From: JBALVT01 sp045110675
GTDB lineage: Bacteria > Pseudomonadota > Gammaproteobacteria > Pseudomonadales > Halieaceae
DNA: 64,000 nucleotides
Assembly (NCBI GenBank): GCA_045110675.1
Contig: JBGCGJ010000036.1
Coordinates: forward strand, 1 to 64,000
Direction: 5' to 3'
Both the position numbers and the translations under genes were made by a program. This document shows positions 26,811 through 36,560 of the stretch, one piece after another; position 1 is the stretch's first letter; every line of letters begins with the position of its first letter. The notes under the pieces are model-generated. The model was given only the letters and a program-made list of their open reading frames with translations, was not told the DNA's origin and made no database searches.

Positions 26811-28696
26811 GCGGCAGTTTTACTCAGAGCGATTAACAGCAACTGTCGATACAACTTGTCTTTCACGGAGTCCGCCTGATCATAGCCCATTCTTTCGAGG
26901 TGAGGAGCGAAGTGCCGCTCGGTTTCATCATCGATAAAACTAGCGGCGGCCAATTCAACCATTCCAGAAGGTTTAATATGCTCCTTCAACCAACCCAGTG
27001 CTTTGAGCAGCATTTCTTCCACGTAGGTGAAATCACTGCCCAGCGGGAACTCAGCCAGGCGCCCCTGTGCATGATGCTCATCGTAGATACGCTGTAAACG
27101 CTCAGGAGTATTATTGGTAAATTGCTCGGGTATCTCATAGTCCGTCGGCAATTTCCCGACATCCTTCGCCTTCTCCATCAACTCCTCTTGAAAGCGTGAA
27201 TCGCAAATCGACAACATGGCAGCGATAATTTCTGAATCTGTTTTACTGCGCAGATCAGCCACCCCATATTCCGTGACGACAATATCCCGCAAATGCCTGG
27301 GTATGGTGGTGTGACCATAGTTCCACAGAATATTGGAAGTGACATCGCCGTCTTTGCTGCGGGTGGCTCTCACCAGCAAAATAGAACGCGCGCCCTCCAG
27401 CTCCTGGGCTTGAGCGACAAAATTATACTGCCCCCCTACACCACTGAGCATTCTGCCGTCTTCCAATTGATCCGCAACGGCAGCACCCATCAAAGTCACT
27501 GAAAAAGCGGTATTGATAAATCGAGCATCCACTCTGTGTTCGCGCTTCAAAGCCTCGTGTCCGTAGAGGGAGTTAACAAAGCTGATATTGGTCATATCGA
27601 TGCTGGCCAGCTCTTCGGGTCTCAAGTCTCGGAGGCCTTGGTAAAACGCGTTCGGGCCGAGAAAAAATCCACCGTGGATGCAAACCTCGCCGCCATCAGG
27701 GTTGTTCACCTTGCGTTTAATAATCCCGGCCTTAAACATACGAAACAAACCGTAGGTAAACATCTCGCTGCAGCCGTAGAGTCCAGCCTCAAACGCATCC
27801 AGGTCTGAAGCTTCTGCCAATGCTGGAAAACGCTCTGGTGTATATTGACTCTGCTGCAACAGCTTGCGGTAACTCGCATTGTCTTCGTGTCGCAACAAGA
27901 CAGATCCAGCAACGGCGTCGCCCAAGGCGCCGATGCCAATTTGCAAGGTACCACCATCTTTCACTAAGGCGCTGGCTGCCAGGCCAATGAAATGCTCTGT
28001 CATACCCACAGGCATATTGGGAGTGCTCATCAGCGATGTGCTGTAGTCCGGGTCATCGATCAAAATATCAATTTGGTCCCGATCAACTATGGCACTGTTG
28101 CCCATAAAGGGAAGGTCCGAATGAACCTGACCCACCACCAGTATGACTTCACCCGCTTGTTTTCGCTGCTCAATGCCGGGTAATAAATCCAGAATAACTT
28201 CCGGGTTACAGCTGAGACTAATCTGCTTCTCCCCTTCTATGTCTCTGGCCGCGACCACCTGTGCAACCACATTGACGCCACGATTGTGCATGTCGCGTGC
28301 AACGTGTGTGTAATTGCTGTTGAGATAGTGTTGCTGTGTATAACTATTGTTCAGCTCGCTGGCGGGTGCCACAAAAAACTCGTGGACAACGATGTTGTCC
28401 GGCAGCTTTCCTCTACGCGCGGCGTGCAGATATTCGAGCTCTTCGTAGTCGCCATAAACACGTTCAATAAAGGGTTTGAGCAACCTCTCCTGAAGATCTC
28501 CAGAACTGTGGGGACGTGATAAAGACAAGGCCGTTAGAATCGTCAGGGATAGCTGCGGATTCTCTGCCGCTTTGCGGTACAAGGCGTTGGCAAAAGGGTT
28601 GGGTTTTCCCATGCCCAAAGGCATTCCCAGAACGACCCTACCCCCTGTCCTGTCGAAGATTGTATCTGCCGCTTCGTCTAAAGAAAAATTGCTCAC
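26807..28696 (-). CDS. Acetyl-CoA hydrolase/CoA-transferase family protein
   Basis: 629 aa, longer than the about 430-500 residues of simple class I CoA-transferases. The C-terminal domain is clear: GVGGQYNFVAQA, ATRSKDGDVTSNILWNYGHT and VTEYGVADLRSKT. The middle has QIGIGALGDAV. The C-terminal about 100 residues are an extra helical extension. Relatives move CoA between acetate, succinate, 4-hydroxybutyrate or longer acids. Substrate unresolved. Confidence 0.88.
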   Translation of the reverse strand: MSNFSLDEAADTIFDRTGGRVVLGMPLGMGKPNPFANALYRKAAENPQLSLTILTALSLSRPHSSGDLQERLLKPFIERVYGDYEELEYLHAARRGKLPDNIVVHEFFVAPASELNNSYTQQHYLNSNYTHVARDMHNRGVNVVAQVVAARDIEGEKQISLSCNPEVILDLLPGIEQRKQAGEVILVVGQVHSDLPFMGNSAIVDRDQIDILIDDPDYSTSLMSTPNMPVGMTEHFIGLAASALVKDGGTLQIGIGALGDAVAGSVLLRHEDNASYRKLLQQSQYTPERFPALAEASDLDAFEAGLYGCSEMFTYGLFRMFKAGIIKRKVNNPDGGEVCIHGGFFLGPNAFYQGLRDLRPEELASIDMTNISFVNSLYGHEALKREHRVDARFINTAFSVTLMGAAVADQLEDGRMLSGVGGQYNFVAQAQELEGARSILLVRATRSKDGDVTSNILWNYGHTTIPRHLRDIVVTEYGVADLRSKTDSEIIAAMLSICDSRFQEELMEKAKDVGKLPTDYEIPEQFTNNTPERLQRIYDEHHAQGRLAEFPLGSDFTYVEEMLLKALGWLKEHIKPSGMVELAAASFIDDETERHFAPHLERMGYDQADSVKDKLYRQLLLIALSKTAA

Positions 28697-28755
28697 ATAC
28701 TACCTCTACTAGATTATAAACAGTGCCCAACAGAACATGACTTTATGGAGTGAAC

Positions 28756-28781
28756 ATAAAAAAAGGCAGCTCAGCTGCCTT
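28756..28781 (-). terminator. Rho-independent terminator of the TauD-like gene
   Basis: The stem AAGGCAGCT/AGCTGCCTT (9 bp, one-base loop) is followed, on the minus strand, by a run of eight T. It lies 36 bp after the stop of the minus-strand dioxygenase gene. Confidence 0.88.
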
Positions 28782-28816
28782 CCCTTTCTAACCAGAGCAT
28801 ACGTCCGCGAGAAAAC

Positions 28817-29881
28817 TCACCACTTGTCTTCCAGGGTTTCAACCCGATCGTAGGCTTCGCCAATTAACACACCCAGTTCGCGTTCCTCCCCTTCGTTCAG
28901 ATAGACACTGGGACGGCCGTGAGCAAAGCGATAGTTGCACACAATCGCAATATCACCGGTACGCCATTCAATGGGCATGCCAAACTGGTCATAAACATCG
29001 ACAAACTGCTGCTTCTCTGCCAGGGACAATTCGCTGCCGTCTCCAAAGGTCAATTTGAGGGGGCGCTCCTCATACGGCAAATGCTGGACCAGAGGCCAAG
29101 TATCAAACCACATGCCATCGTCAGCGATGCTGCTGTAAAGCACATTGCGATCCAGAGTGGGGAAATACTCGAAGGCCGAGGTGTAGTAACGCGTTTTCAA
29201 TAAGCGATTGGGACCCCATTCGACTTCAAGCCCCATGCTCCTAGCGATCCGGGCCGCCTCTTCGGGGTCCTCCGTGAGCATGGATTTTTGCCAGTGGTTG
29301 TAGACCCCCAGCTCCTCGACGTCGACATACGCGTCACGATCGGTGAGATTCCTGTGATAGCAAATACCCTTCTCTTTCAATTTCTGACCGAACTCAGTGG
29401 CCAGCAGAGCCTCGGTCGCCCCCATGTTTTCAGACACAAAGGTATAGCCCTTGCCCTCAATCGATTTGTGACACAAAAAGGCGAGCATCTTGGTGCTGGT
29501 GCCCACATAGGCCATTTCATGATGGTAGTGAAGCCAGGCTTCCAGCGGAGCACCCACTTCATAAACATTGGGCTGGAGAGCGTCACGAGGGTTCGCGCCA
29601 CCGGTATAGACCATTTCCTTTTTGACCACCAGATTGGCTATATCGCGCATTAACTGGAGATCGGTTAAACCGGTGTTGACTAGATGAACCAGACCGACCT
29701 CATCAAACATCGCGTTCATGCGAGCAGACAGAACGCCATCGGCAGCCAAATCGGCTTCAGAGAAGGACATACCATCGCAATCGATAGTATAGGATTCTTC
29801 AGCCAATACGGGAGAGCCTTCCCACCAGCGAGGTTCGATAACATCTGGCAGTGGAGCCATGGGGTCGAGCGCAATGTTCAT
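28817..29881 (-). CDS. TauD/TfdA-type Fe(II)/2-oxoglutarate dioxygenase
   Basis: 354 aa. The facial triad is visible as His120-x-Glu122 (HYHHEM), with the distal His321 (RFAHGRPSV) and a 2-oxoglutarate-binding Arg about 13 residues later (Arg334). The metal motif is HxE rather than the commoner HxD, as in CAS/BBOX-like branches. These enzymes hydroxylate or cleave small acids while decarboxylating 2-oxoglutarate. A clear terminator follows the gene. The substrate is unknown. Confidence 0.85.
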   Translation of the reverse strand: MNIALDPMAPLPDVIEPRWWEGSPVLAEESYTIDCDGMSFSEADLAADGVLSARMNAMFDEVGLVHLVNTGLTDLQLMRDIANLVVKKEMVYTGGANPRDALQPNVYEVGAPLEAWLHYHHEMAYVGTSTKMLAFLCHKSIEGKGYTFVSENMGATEALLATEFGQKLKEKGICYHRNLTDRDAYVDVEELGVYNHWQKSMLTEDPEEAARIARSMGLEVEWGPNRLLKTRYYTSAFEYFPTLDRNVLYSSIADDGMWFDTWPLVQHLPYEERPLKLTFGDGSELSLAEKQQFVDVYDQFGMPIEWRTGDIAIVCNYRFAHGRPSVYLNEGEERELGVLIGEAYDRVETLEDKW

Positions 29882-30012
29882 TATTAGAACTACCAGTAAC
29901 AGATTGAGCAGCCCAGCATTCTAACCAAGGTTTAAGGCCAGAACAATACAGGTTTGGCGACTTTCAGAGCCTCTGTACGAGCGTCAAATCCCAGCCAAAA
30001 CCCGCGCTCGCT

Positions 30013-30429
30013 CTAAGCAGGAATCAGGTGTAATTCAGCGCGTTGGCGCATCTCATCGGTCAGGGAAACCGCCTTGCGCGCATGGGTATCGAAATACACA
30101 CAAGAACTTTCCAGTGTTGCCGCGACTTCGCCCTTGCCAATATTGAACATTTCATAGAAAACGGTAATGGATTTGCCACCAATTTTCCGAAGACCTGCTC
30201 TCACCTCAACAATGTCACCCGTCGCCACCTCCGCCTGATACTCGATAACATGCTTTACGTCGGCCCAGCCCATTCCGCTTGCTGCTACACCATCACTACT
30301 CCAGCCGAACACCTCGTTTAAAAAATGGTAAGAGGCGTCGTCGAACATGGCGACATAGTGGCGTGTGGTCATGTGGCCCATGACATCGGCCAGCCAGGGG
30401 TGTGCGACACCTTTGTAAGCTACATACAT
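30013..30429 (-). CDS. Acyl-CoA thioesterase, hotdog fold (4HBT type)
   Basis: 138 aa. HPWLADVMGHMTTRHYVAMFDDAS is the hotdog opening strand and helix with the putative catalytic Asp in LADVMGH; RAGLRKIGGKSITVFYEMFN and ESSCVYFDTHARKA follow. It would hydrolyse an acyl-CoA to free acid and CoA. It may be read from the same promoter region as the dioxygenase (131 bp downstream), but that link is weak. Confidence 0.85.
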   Translation of the reverse strand: MYVAYKGVAHPWLADVMGHMTTRHYVAMFDDASYHFLNEVFGWSSDGVAASGMGWADVKHVIEYQAEVATGDIVEVRAGLRKIGGKSITVFYEMFNIGKGEVAATLESSCVYFDTHARKAVSLTDEMRQRAELHLIPA

Positions 30430-30763
30430 AAAATATTCCCGAAAGTGAAAATGGTGGATGGCACAGCTACTGTGCAGCTTCGTTCGTCAGAACTACCGGA
30501 TTGTGATTCTCCAAAAACTTATCAAGTGCCTCTACCGTTTGCAAGCAATTGAAAACGGGTCGACAAAGATGGCTTAAACTGTGTTAAAAACAACAAGCCT
30601 GTAATCACGAGCTTGTGTCGCAAGAATGCCATATCGTTTTGGCTGGGGTATAGTGGCCTTAGAGTCGGCCGCCAAGTTAAGTTAAGTTAAGTGTAAAGAC
30701 TCTCGCCTAAAAATAATAACCCGCCATGTACAAGTGGCATTTACAAACCGGGAGCATCCCCAC
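30430..30763. other. Intergenic stretch between divergent genes, with a TTAAG tandem repeat
   Basis: No coding frame of its own was recognised. The stretch separates the thioesterase from the symporter, so both promoters must lie here. A short tandem repeat of AAGTT/TTAAG units occupies 30674-30692. A small inverted pair (GCACAGCTACTGTGC) lies near 30460-30475. Nothing else stood out. Confidence 0.5.
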
Positions 30764-32593
30764 TTGAGCGATTTGCTAGCATTTGCCAACCAGTTCTTTC
30801 TCGAAGCTTCAAACTTTGTATGGGTCTACATTATCAGTGCCCTATGCGTGATTGCCGGTATCTACACCACGGTGAGATTGGCCTTTATACAATTCCGCTG
30901 CGTTCCCCACGCCCTCGACCTGCTGCGTGGGAGATACGAAGACAAAGACAATGAAGATGGCATTACCACCTTCCAGGCCCTGGCCACCGCACTTTCGGGA
31001 ACAACCGGCATTGGTACGATAGCCGGCGTCGCTATTGCTATAAAACTGGGCGGACCGGGGGCGATCTTCTGGATGTGGGTGATGGCTTTGCTCGGCATGG
31101 CATTGAAGTTTGTCGAAGCGACACTGGGAAGCCTTTACCGAACGGAAATCGGCCCGAATGGTGAGATGGGTGGTGGGCCCATGCATTACATCGTCAATGG
31201 CTTGGGTGAGCGCTGGCGTCCCGTCGCTATTTTCTATGCACTGTGCACCGCCGTCGCCTGCATCGGCGCCTGGAATATGTTTCAGGCTAACCAGGCCGCT
31301 GCCAATCTCGAAAGCGCATTTAGTGTACCCACATGGCTGACGGGAGCGGTTCTGACAATCGGTACTGCCTTGGTACTGGTTGGAGGTATTTCTCGCATCG
31401 GTAAGGTGGCTGCCAGACTGGTTCCGAGCATGTGCATCATTTATGTCACGACCATTTTCGGCCTGTGTATCATGCATTATGATCAGATCCCTGCGGTGAT
31501 GACTGTGATTGTCACAGAGGCCTTTGATTTTGAATCAGCGGGAGGCGGAGTGATCGGCAGCGCGATTTTGATCGGCGTGCGCAGAGCAATATTTTCAAAC
31601 GAAGCCGGTACAGGTAGTGCAGCCATCGCCCACGCCGCTGCACACACCAATCATCCCGTCAGGCAGGGCATCGCCGCTAGCATTGGCCCTTTCATTGATA
31701 CCCTGGTGGTCTGCGCGGCCACCGCCTTCGTGATCATTTTGAGTGGTTTCTATGGCAACGAAAGTCACCAGAACAATACCGGAGAGTATGCTGATCTAAG
31801 CGCGTTTCAGGTGATAGAAGATTCGGCCTGGAGCATAAATACAGATAATTCGCCTGCTGACGATCACCCTCTTCAACGTTTCACCACTGGTAAAGCGGCG
31901 CTGCACCACTCAGGTGAAAGCAACAGCCCCGCGAGAGTCCAACTCGAGTCGCTGCAAAAAATGCAAAAGGTATCCAGTGGAGGATTTGACGGTATCCGTT
32001 TTTCCGCTCACTCAACTTCTAACAAGCTTACTGCCAAGCTACTCGACCCAACCGGAGCTGCCATTGCAACCGCAGCGGCTTTGCCCAGCGATGAGTGGGG
32101 TTCCTGGATTATCCCCGTTGACCAAGAGATCGCGAATCAAATGCTCAATACAGACGGAGCCTGGCAGCTGCAATTCTCAACGGATGGCAGCGCGGAAGTC
32201 TGGATAGATAGAATAGAGCTGGTCGAAAACGTCAACGGCATTGTTCTATCCTCGGCCGCCTTCGCGAAATTCTTCGGCGCTTTCGGCAATGTATTTATCC
32301 CCATCGCAGCACTATTTTTTGCCTACACCACCATTTTGGCGGGCAATTACTACGGGGAAGTGGCCTGTCAGTTTCTCAACAGCTCCTGGGTAAAACCCTA
32401 TCTGTGGATCTATATTGGTTCGACATTTGTCGGCTGCGTATTGAATTTAGAACTGGTGATCAACTTTTCAGACTTTGCACTGGGTTTGATGACCATACCC
32501 AATCTGATCGCAATGATGCTGCTGACCCCAGTAGTGGCCAAGGAAACGCACACCTACCTTGCAAGGCTCAAAGCGGGAGAGTTTGCTAGGTAG
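30764..32593 (+). CDS. Alanine/glycine:cation symporter (AGCS) with a large inserted domain
   Basis: About 609 aa from the TTG at 30764, which has GGAG 8 bp upstream; a GTG at 30734 lacks a ribosome site. The membrane core shows the family's ALATALSGTTGIGTIAGVA and PGAIFWMWVMALLGM motifs and IFSNEAGTGSAAIAHAAA. It normally has about 450-480 residues. Here an extra about 155-residue hydrophilic, beta-rich segment (about residues 330-487) interrupts the helices between GFYGNES and GIVLSSAAF. It should import alanine, glycine or a similar amino acid with sodium. The insert is probably outside the cytoplasm. Confidence 0.85.
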   Translation: MSDLLAFANQFFLEASNFVWVYIISALCVIAGIYTTVRLAFIQFRCVPHALDLLRGRYEDKDNEDGITTFQALATALSGTTGIGTIAGVAIAIKLGGPGAIFWMWVMALLGMALKFVEATLGSLYRTEIGPNGEMGGGPMHYIVNGLGERWRPVAIFYALCTAVACIGAWNMFQANQAAANLESAFSVPTWLTGAVLTIGTALVLVGGISRIGKVAARLVPSMCIIYVTTIFGLCIMHYDQIPAVMTVIVTEAFDFESAGGGVIGSAILIGVRRAIFSNEAGTGSAAIAHAAAHTNHPVRQGIAASIGPFIDTLVVCAATAFVIILSGFYGNESHQNNTGEYADLSAFQVIEDSAWSINTDNSPADDHPLQRFTTGKAALHHSGESNSPARVQLESLQKMQKVSSGGFDGIRFSAHSTSNKLTAKLLDPTGAAIATAAALPSDEWGSWIIPVDQEIANQMLNTDGAWQLQFSTDGSAEVWIDRIELVENVNGIVLSSAAFAKFFGAFGNVFIPIAALFFAYTTILAGNYYGEVACQFLNSSWVKPYLWIYIGSTFVGCVLNLELVINFSDFALGLMTIPNLIAMMLLTPVVAKETHTYLARLKAGEFAR

Positions 32594-32605
32594 ATAGCGG
32601 CGTCA

Positions 32606-34318
32606 TCACGACGTATAAGATCTCCGTGAACCCCACCACGCGAGTGCACCCGTGACCACAAGCGACAGCCCAATCCCAATGGCGAGAACGAGCTCCCCGA
32701 CTGCTCTATCACCGGTGGCGCGTTGATAGGGCAATACATAAAACCAAATTAACAACACTGAAAATAGGCCGCCCACCAACATCACAAGCTGCGCTGTGCT
32801 TCGAGTAAAGCGCTGTTTTTCCGAATCAATCTCCTGGGCCGGGACTTCGTGTAACTGCTCGCGAAAGCTGTGCTCCTTTGCGCTTACCTTGCCGCGGGAA
32901 ATCACCAGTTCTATGGTGATGTAGCTCAGCACGGCGCCAATTAATATCGGATGAAAATAGATTGGCAGTTCAACAATTCCCGTCATTGAGAGCACCCGGG
33001 CAATCACATTGCCAAGAAAACCAGCGATGATTCCCCAAAACGCTGCTCCCTCTGTAATGCGATTGCTCCAAACTGACATGAAGGCCACCGGACCCCACGA
33101 AGATGCATACAAGGTACCGACAAAATAAGTAATCCAGAATATGCTGCCCTGGGGGACCAAAAACGCAATCGCCAGAGCAGTAACGCTGACAGCGAACATC
33201 GCCCAGCGACTCAGCCGCAATTGACGTTGCTCGTCACTGTTTGAGTGCGGCATTAAATCGTTGCTGACACTAAACCCTACAAGAGATAAAAATGTGGAGG
33301 CAGACGACAAACCGGCGGACATAATGCCCGCCATCAACAAAACACCCAGCAGTGTCGGCATGACGTTCATCGCCGCCCAAATCATATTTTCCTGAGCGGG
33401 ATCGATGGAGGCGTTGATCAAATTGATACTGGCGCCCGAGATCATTAGCACCGAATACAAAATCATCACCGCGACAGCGGTAATGGCCGCAGAGCGAACC
33501 ACCGTATGCTCGTCTTTGGCCATAAGATATCGACTCGCCTGCCAGGGGCTCACCGCTACCACCACACCCCAAGCAACACCCAGTATCGCTGAATACACCA
33601 TGACTTCGGCGGGTACGGCGAAATCCGTGCCCTCCCCGATCATACCGTGCCAGGCAATAATATTCGGTTTATCCGCAAACGTGGCTAGACCCTCAATAGC
33701 AGCGAACCACCCCCCAGAGTCACCCACAATGTAACCCAGACCCAGCACTGCCACCGCGGTGAATAACAGGAACATCATGGTGTCGGTAAGCACGACACCC
33801 TGGGAGCCGGAGTACAAGGTAAAGAGAGTGTAGCCCGACCAGGTGAGTAGCAAGGCGAGATTGAAAGACAAACCGGTAATCTCGTGAACCACCGTCGCCG
33901 TGCCCTGAGTAACGGCCATCAGATACCCGATCAGACCAAGGACTACGGATACTCCCGCGATGGACTGCACTCTGGCGCTGCGAAAACGCTGGCCGAAGAA
34001 CTCCGCCACCGTCAGAGCCCGGCTTCGACGCAGGAAACGGCCAAAGAACAAAGCACCCGCGGTATAACCAATACAGTTAAACGCAGTCAGTATAACAATG
34101 GTTGTTGGGTAACCGGCGTAAGCCTGTCCCGTCTCACCCATAAAGGCATTGGTGCTCATAAGACTCGCAACCAGCGTGCCTACGATGAGCAATGTGGGAG
34201 CCTGTCTCCCGGCTACAAAGTAATCCTCAAGATGTTTCACCTTGCGGCCGGCGTAACTGCCCACCGCAAAATAGGCACACAAACTGACGATTAAACCAAT
34301 GGTATAGACGCTCATCAA
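32606..34318 (-). CDS. Sodium:solute symporter (SSS) family transporter
   Basis: 570 aa with about 13 membrane helices. SSS features include SLMSTNAFMGETGQAYAGYP (helix 2), the central WSGYTLFTLYSGSQGVVLTD and MSAGLSSASTFLSLVGFSVSNDL. Relatives carry proline, pantothenate, sugars or acetate with Na+. The substrate cannot be set. It converges with the AGCS gene (12 bp between stops). Confidence 0.88.
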   Translation of the reverse strand: MMSVYTIGLIVSLCAYFAVGSYAGRKVKHLEDYFVAGRQAPTLLIVGTLVASLMSTNAFMGETGQAYAGYPTTIVILTAFNCIGYTAGALFFGRFLRRSRALTVAEFFGQRFRSARVQSIAGVSVVLGLIGYLMAVTQGTATVVHEITGLSFNLALLLTWSGYTLFTLYSGSQGVVLTDTMMFLLFTAVAVLGLGYIVGDSGGWFAAIEGLATFADKPNIIAWHGMIGEGTDFAVPAEVMVYSAILGVAWGVVVAVSPWQASRYLMAKDEHTVVRSAAITAVAVMILYSVLMISGASINLINASIDPAQENMIWAAMNVMPTLLGVLLMAGIMSAGLSSASTFLSLVGFSVSNDLMPHSNSDEQRQLRLSRWAMFAVSVTALAIAFLVPQGSIFWITYFVGTLYASSWGPVAFMSVWSNRITEGAAFWGIIAGFLGNVIARVLSMTGIVELPIYFHPILIGAVLSYITIELVISRGKVSAKEHSFREQLHEVPAQEIDSEKQRFTRSTAQLVMLVGGLFSVLLIWFYVLPYQRATGDRAVGELVLAIGIGLSLVVTGALAWWGSRRSYTS

Positions 34319-34390
34319 TACACCCTTTTTTCACTAAGGTTACGCGAGTCAGGCAAGCGCGAACAGAAAAAGTAGGCATTCTGATAAGAC

Positions 34391-34418
34391 AAAAAAAGAG
34401 CGGCACCCAGCGCCGCTC
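34391..34418 (-). terminator. Rho-independent terminator of the Asp-rich exported protein gene
   Basis: The stem GAGCGGC/GCCGCTC with loop ACCCAGC is followed on the minus strand by seven T. It lies 85 bp downstream of the stop of the minus-strand gene ending at 34503. Confidence 0.85.
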
Positions 34419-34502
34419 ATAGTGAGACCATTTCAGAAGTATCGAAAAGGGAACTTAGTTATCACTCCGACACATGTTTACCTCGCGCCGCTCTCTCTCA
34501 AA

Positions 34503-35267
34503 TCAACCACTACCTAGAACAAGACCGCCGTCATCATCGTCACTGTCATCATCGTCGCTATCGTCATCGTCTTCGTCGTCGTCACGATCATCATCGTCAT
34601 CGCGATCGTCCCCAGAATCGCGACCGCTGTTATCGCCTCGTTCGCGATCAGAATTGCCGTCGTCATCGTCGGATCGGTGCGATCGAAATTTGACTCTGAT
34701 ATTTGCTTTACCGACCAGCGCACCCTCTACAAACGCCGTTCCGAAGAATTCGTTGAAATATCGCGCCGCATCGGAAGTCAGCAATAAATCTATATTGCCA
34801 ACACCCAGTTTTGTGGCCCGGTCATTCCAGCGCGTTTCCGTCATATCGGTAAAGCGCAGCTCAAACAGGTCGAGCCGCCCAAGCACATCACCACCCAGAG
34901 TTGAGATCGCCGTGATGAGTGGGACCTCTCCGAGAGTATCTATTCGAAATCTTTGCAATGAAGAAGGTTCTCCATTACTGGATATCAGCCGAATTCCCCC
35001 AGCGTGATCAATTTCACCTGAGCGTGATTCAAAATCTACCAAGCCGCCGGTAATCTTGAGCCGTAATCTCCTGCGCTCCGCATCTACGGAACCGGGACGA
35101 ACCCTCTCGATTTCAACGCCGGTAAAGGCCAGTTCGTCCACCATTTCCACTGCGAATACCATACTCGTGCCGCCACCTTTCACCTGCAGTATCGGCGCAG
35201 CCCAACTCGAAGCTGCACTCAACAAACCCAGAACGATCGAAACTATCAAGAACCTAGATTTTTTCAT
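34503..35267 (-). CDS. Exported protein with a long aspartate-rich C-terminal tail
   Basis: 254 aa. The signal peptide is about 1-23 (cleavage near SSWA-AP). Residues about 24-195 form an unrecognised beta-rich domain with several charged repeats, similar in layout to bacterial Hcp1-like or phage-tail-like pieces, but no family can be named. Residues about 198-248 are nearly all Asp/Asp-Ser/Asp-Arg (DDDDDRDDDEDDDDS...), encoded by repetitive GAT/GAC triplets. Such tails often bind calcium or other cations. It is followed by its own terminator. Confidence 0.7.
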   Translation of the reverse strand: MKKSRFLIVSIVLGLLSAASSWAAPILQVKGGGTSMVFAVEMVDELAFTGVEIERVRPGSVDAERRRLRLKITGGLVDFESRSGEIDHAGGIRLISSNGEPSSLQRFRIDTLGEVPLITAISTLGGDVLGRLDLFELRFTDMTETRWNDRATKLGVGNIDLLLTSDAARYFNEFFGTAFVEGALVGKANIRVKFRSHRSDDDDGNSDRERGDNSGRDSGDDRDDDDDRDDDEDDDDSDDDDSDDDDGGLVLGSG

Positions 35268-35605
35268 TTTGCTGCCCTCTTAAGACCTTGTGATAAAGAG
35301 TTTTCAAGGTCGTTTGATATCGCCAATGACCTTATTTGGGAATTTATTCCCAAATTCGAAAACTGTCAAGTATTTCTGCTGCAGGAGACCAGATCAGAGC
35401 GGCTATCGAACACTTATGCGGCGAAACAAACGGAGGCAGGGGTTTAAATAGATATAAAATTCAAATGCTTACAAGGTTTTTGGCGTTCGAGCCATAGGCA
35501 GCGCGAATTTTCACCAAATTCACTCTTTTTTGAACGACAGGTGTAAATTCTCGCGAGGAAAGCAAATTTAGCTGCGAACTACGGCAATGACACACCCAGG
35601 GCGAT
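35268..35605. other. Intergenic stretch between two minus-strand genes, with a palindrome
   Basis: No gene seen. The interval carries the promoter of the Asp-rich gene and the 3' end of the NAD(P)H-binding gene. A strong palindrome (35335-35354) is listed separately. Confidence 0.5.
35335..35354. promoter_or_regulatory. Operator-like palindrome upstream of the Asp-rich protein gene
   Basis: TTTGGGAAT and ATTCCCAAA pair with a two-base spacer. It lies about 70 bp upstream of the minus-strand start at 35267, in a position suited to a regulator site. The regulator is not identifiable. Confidence 0.5.
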
Positions 35606-36481
35606 CTACCCCGCTTTGAAAAACCGAGTATGATTTTCGACAAAGGTCTCAAAATTGCGCGGTGGTTGTTTGGCAACATTCTGAATCGTGTCGGTAACAT
35701 TGCTTTCGCCATTGGCACGAATCATTTTTACCAGGTCTTTCATCTGAGACAGCTCCCAGTCGGACATCCCGGAACGCTTCATGAATATCCTGATGAGCCA
35801 AAAAGGAAGGGCTAGATATCGAATCCTATGACCCAGCTGACCGCTGAGAGTTTTGGCCATATCGCCATAGGTAATGGCTTCAGGGCCGGTGAGTTCAAAT
35901 ACCTTGTTTTCGTATCCGGCTTCGACGATCACATTTTTTGCGACCACCGCTATATCCCATGCATCGACAAAGCTGACTCTGGCGTTGCCGAAAGGGCCGA
36001 GCAAAATGCGGCGCTGCACAATTAAGTCAGCCACCAACAACGCATTTTGCATAAACGCATAAGGACGCAGGATGGTCCAGTTGAGTCCAGATTGCTGAAG
36101 GTATCCATCCGCTTGCGCATGAAGAATACCGAAGCTAACGGGCGGTTCGAGACCAGCGGCATACGCCGAGACCTTAATGACGTGGCCGACGTTCATTCGA
36201 ACAGCTTCATCGATCAGGTCGCGCTCCACCGTAAAACGGTCCGGGCTATCAGGATAAACACAAAAGAGCTTGTCGACATTTTTTAGCGCTGATGTATAGG
36301 ATTCCAATTTTCTAATGTCACCCAGGAAGACTTCGCAGCCCATCGCCTCAAACTGCGAGACCATTTCAGGCTTGCGGATCAGCACTCGAATCTTGATATA
36401 TTCTTTCAGCAGCAGCCGCAGCAGCTCCTCACCGATACTACTTGTTGCCCCAATGAGTAACACTCGCTGCTGAGATGACAT
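35606..36481 (-). CDS. NmrA-like NAD(P)H-binding protein (atypical SDR)
   Basis: 291 aa. N-terminal nucleotide motif LLIGATSSIGEELLRLL with the following acidic end; KVSAYAAGLEPP and FELTGPEAITYGDMAKTLS match the NmrA/quinone-oxidoreductase-2 branch of extended SDRs. The usual YxxxK catalytic pair is not evident, which fits a binding or sensing role or a quinone-reductase-like activity. Function is not settled. Confidence 0.83.
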   Translation of the reverse strand: MSSQQRVLLIGATSSIGEELLRLLLKEYIKIRVLIRKPEMVSQFEAMGCEVFLGDIRKLESYTSALKNVDKLFCVYPDSPDRFTVERDLIDEAVRMNVGHVIKVSAYAAGLEPPVSFGILHAQADGYLQQSGLNWTILRPYAFMQNALLVADLIVQRRILLGPFGNARVSFVDAWDIAVVAKNVIVEAGYENKVFELTGPEAITYGDMAKTLSGQLGHRIRYLALPFWLIRIFMKRSGMSDWELSQMKDLVKMIRANGESNVTDTIQNVAKQPPRNFETFVENHTRFFKAG

Positions 36482-36560
36482 GTATTCGATCCTATTGGTG
36501 ACTCTTTAAACCCAGCAGGATTCTAGCACCTCGCAAGAACTCTCGGTTATTTATCCAAAT

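Noticed and set aside
30674..30692. CRISPR or larger repeat array at the TTAAG tandem
   Set aside because: Only about four 5-bp units are present, with no spacers.
34503..35007. Plus-strand Ser-rich protein opposite the Asp-rich tail
   Set aside because: The poly-Ser frame is the antisense shadow of the GAT/GAC repeat.
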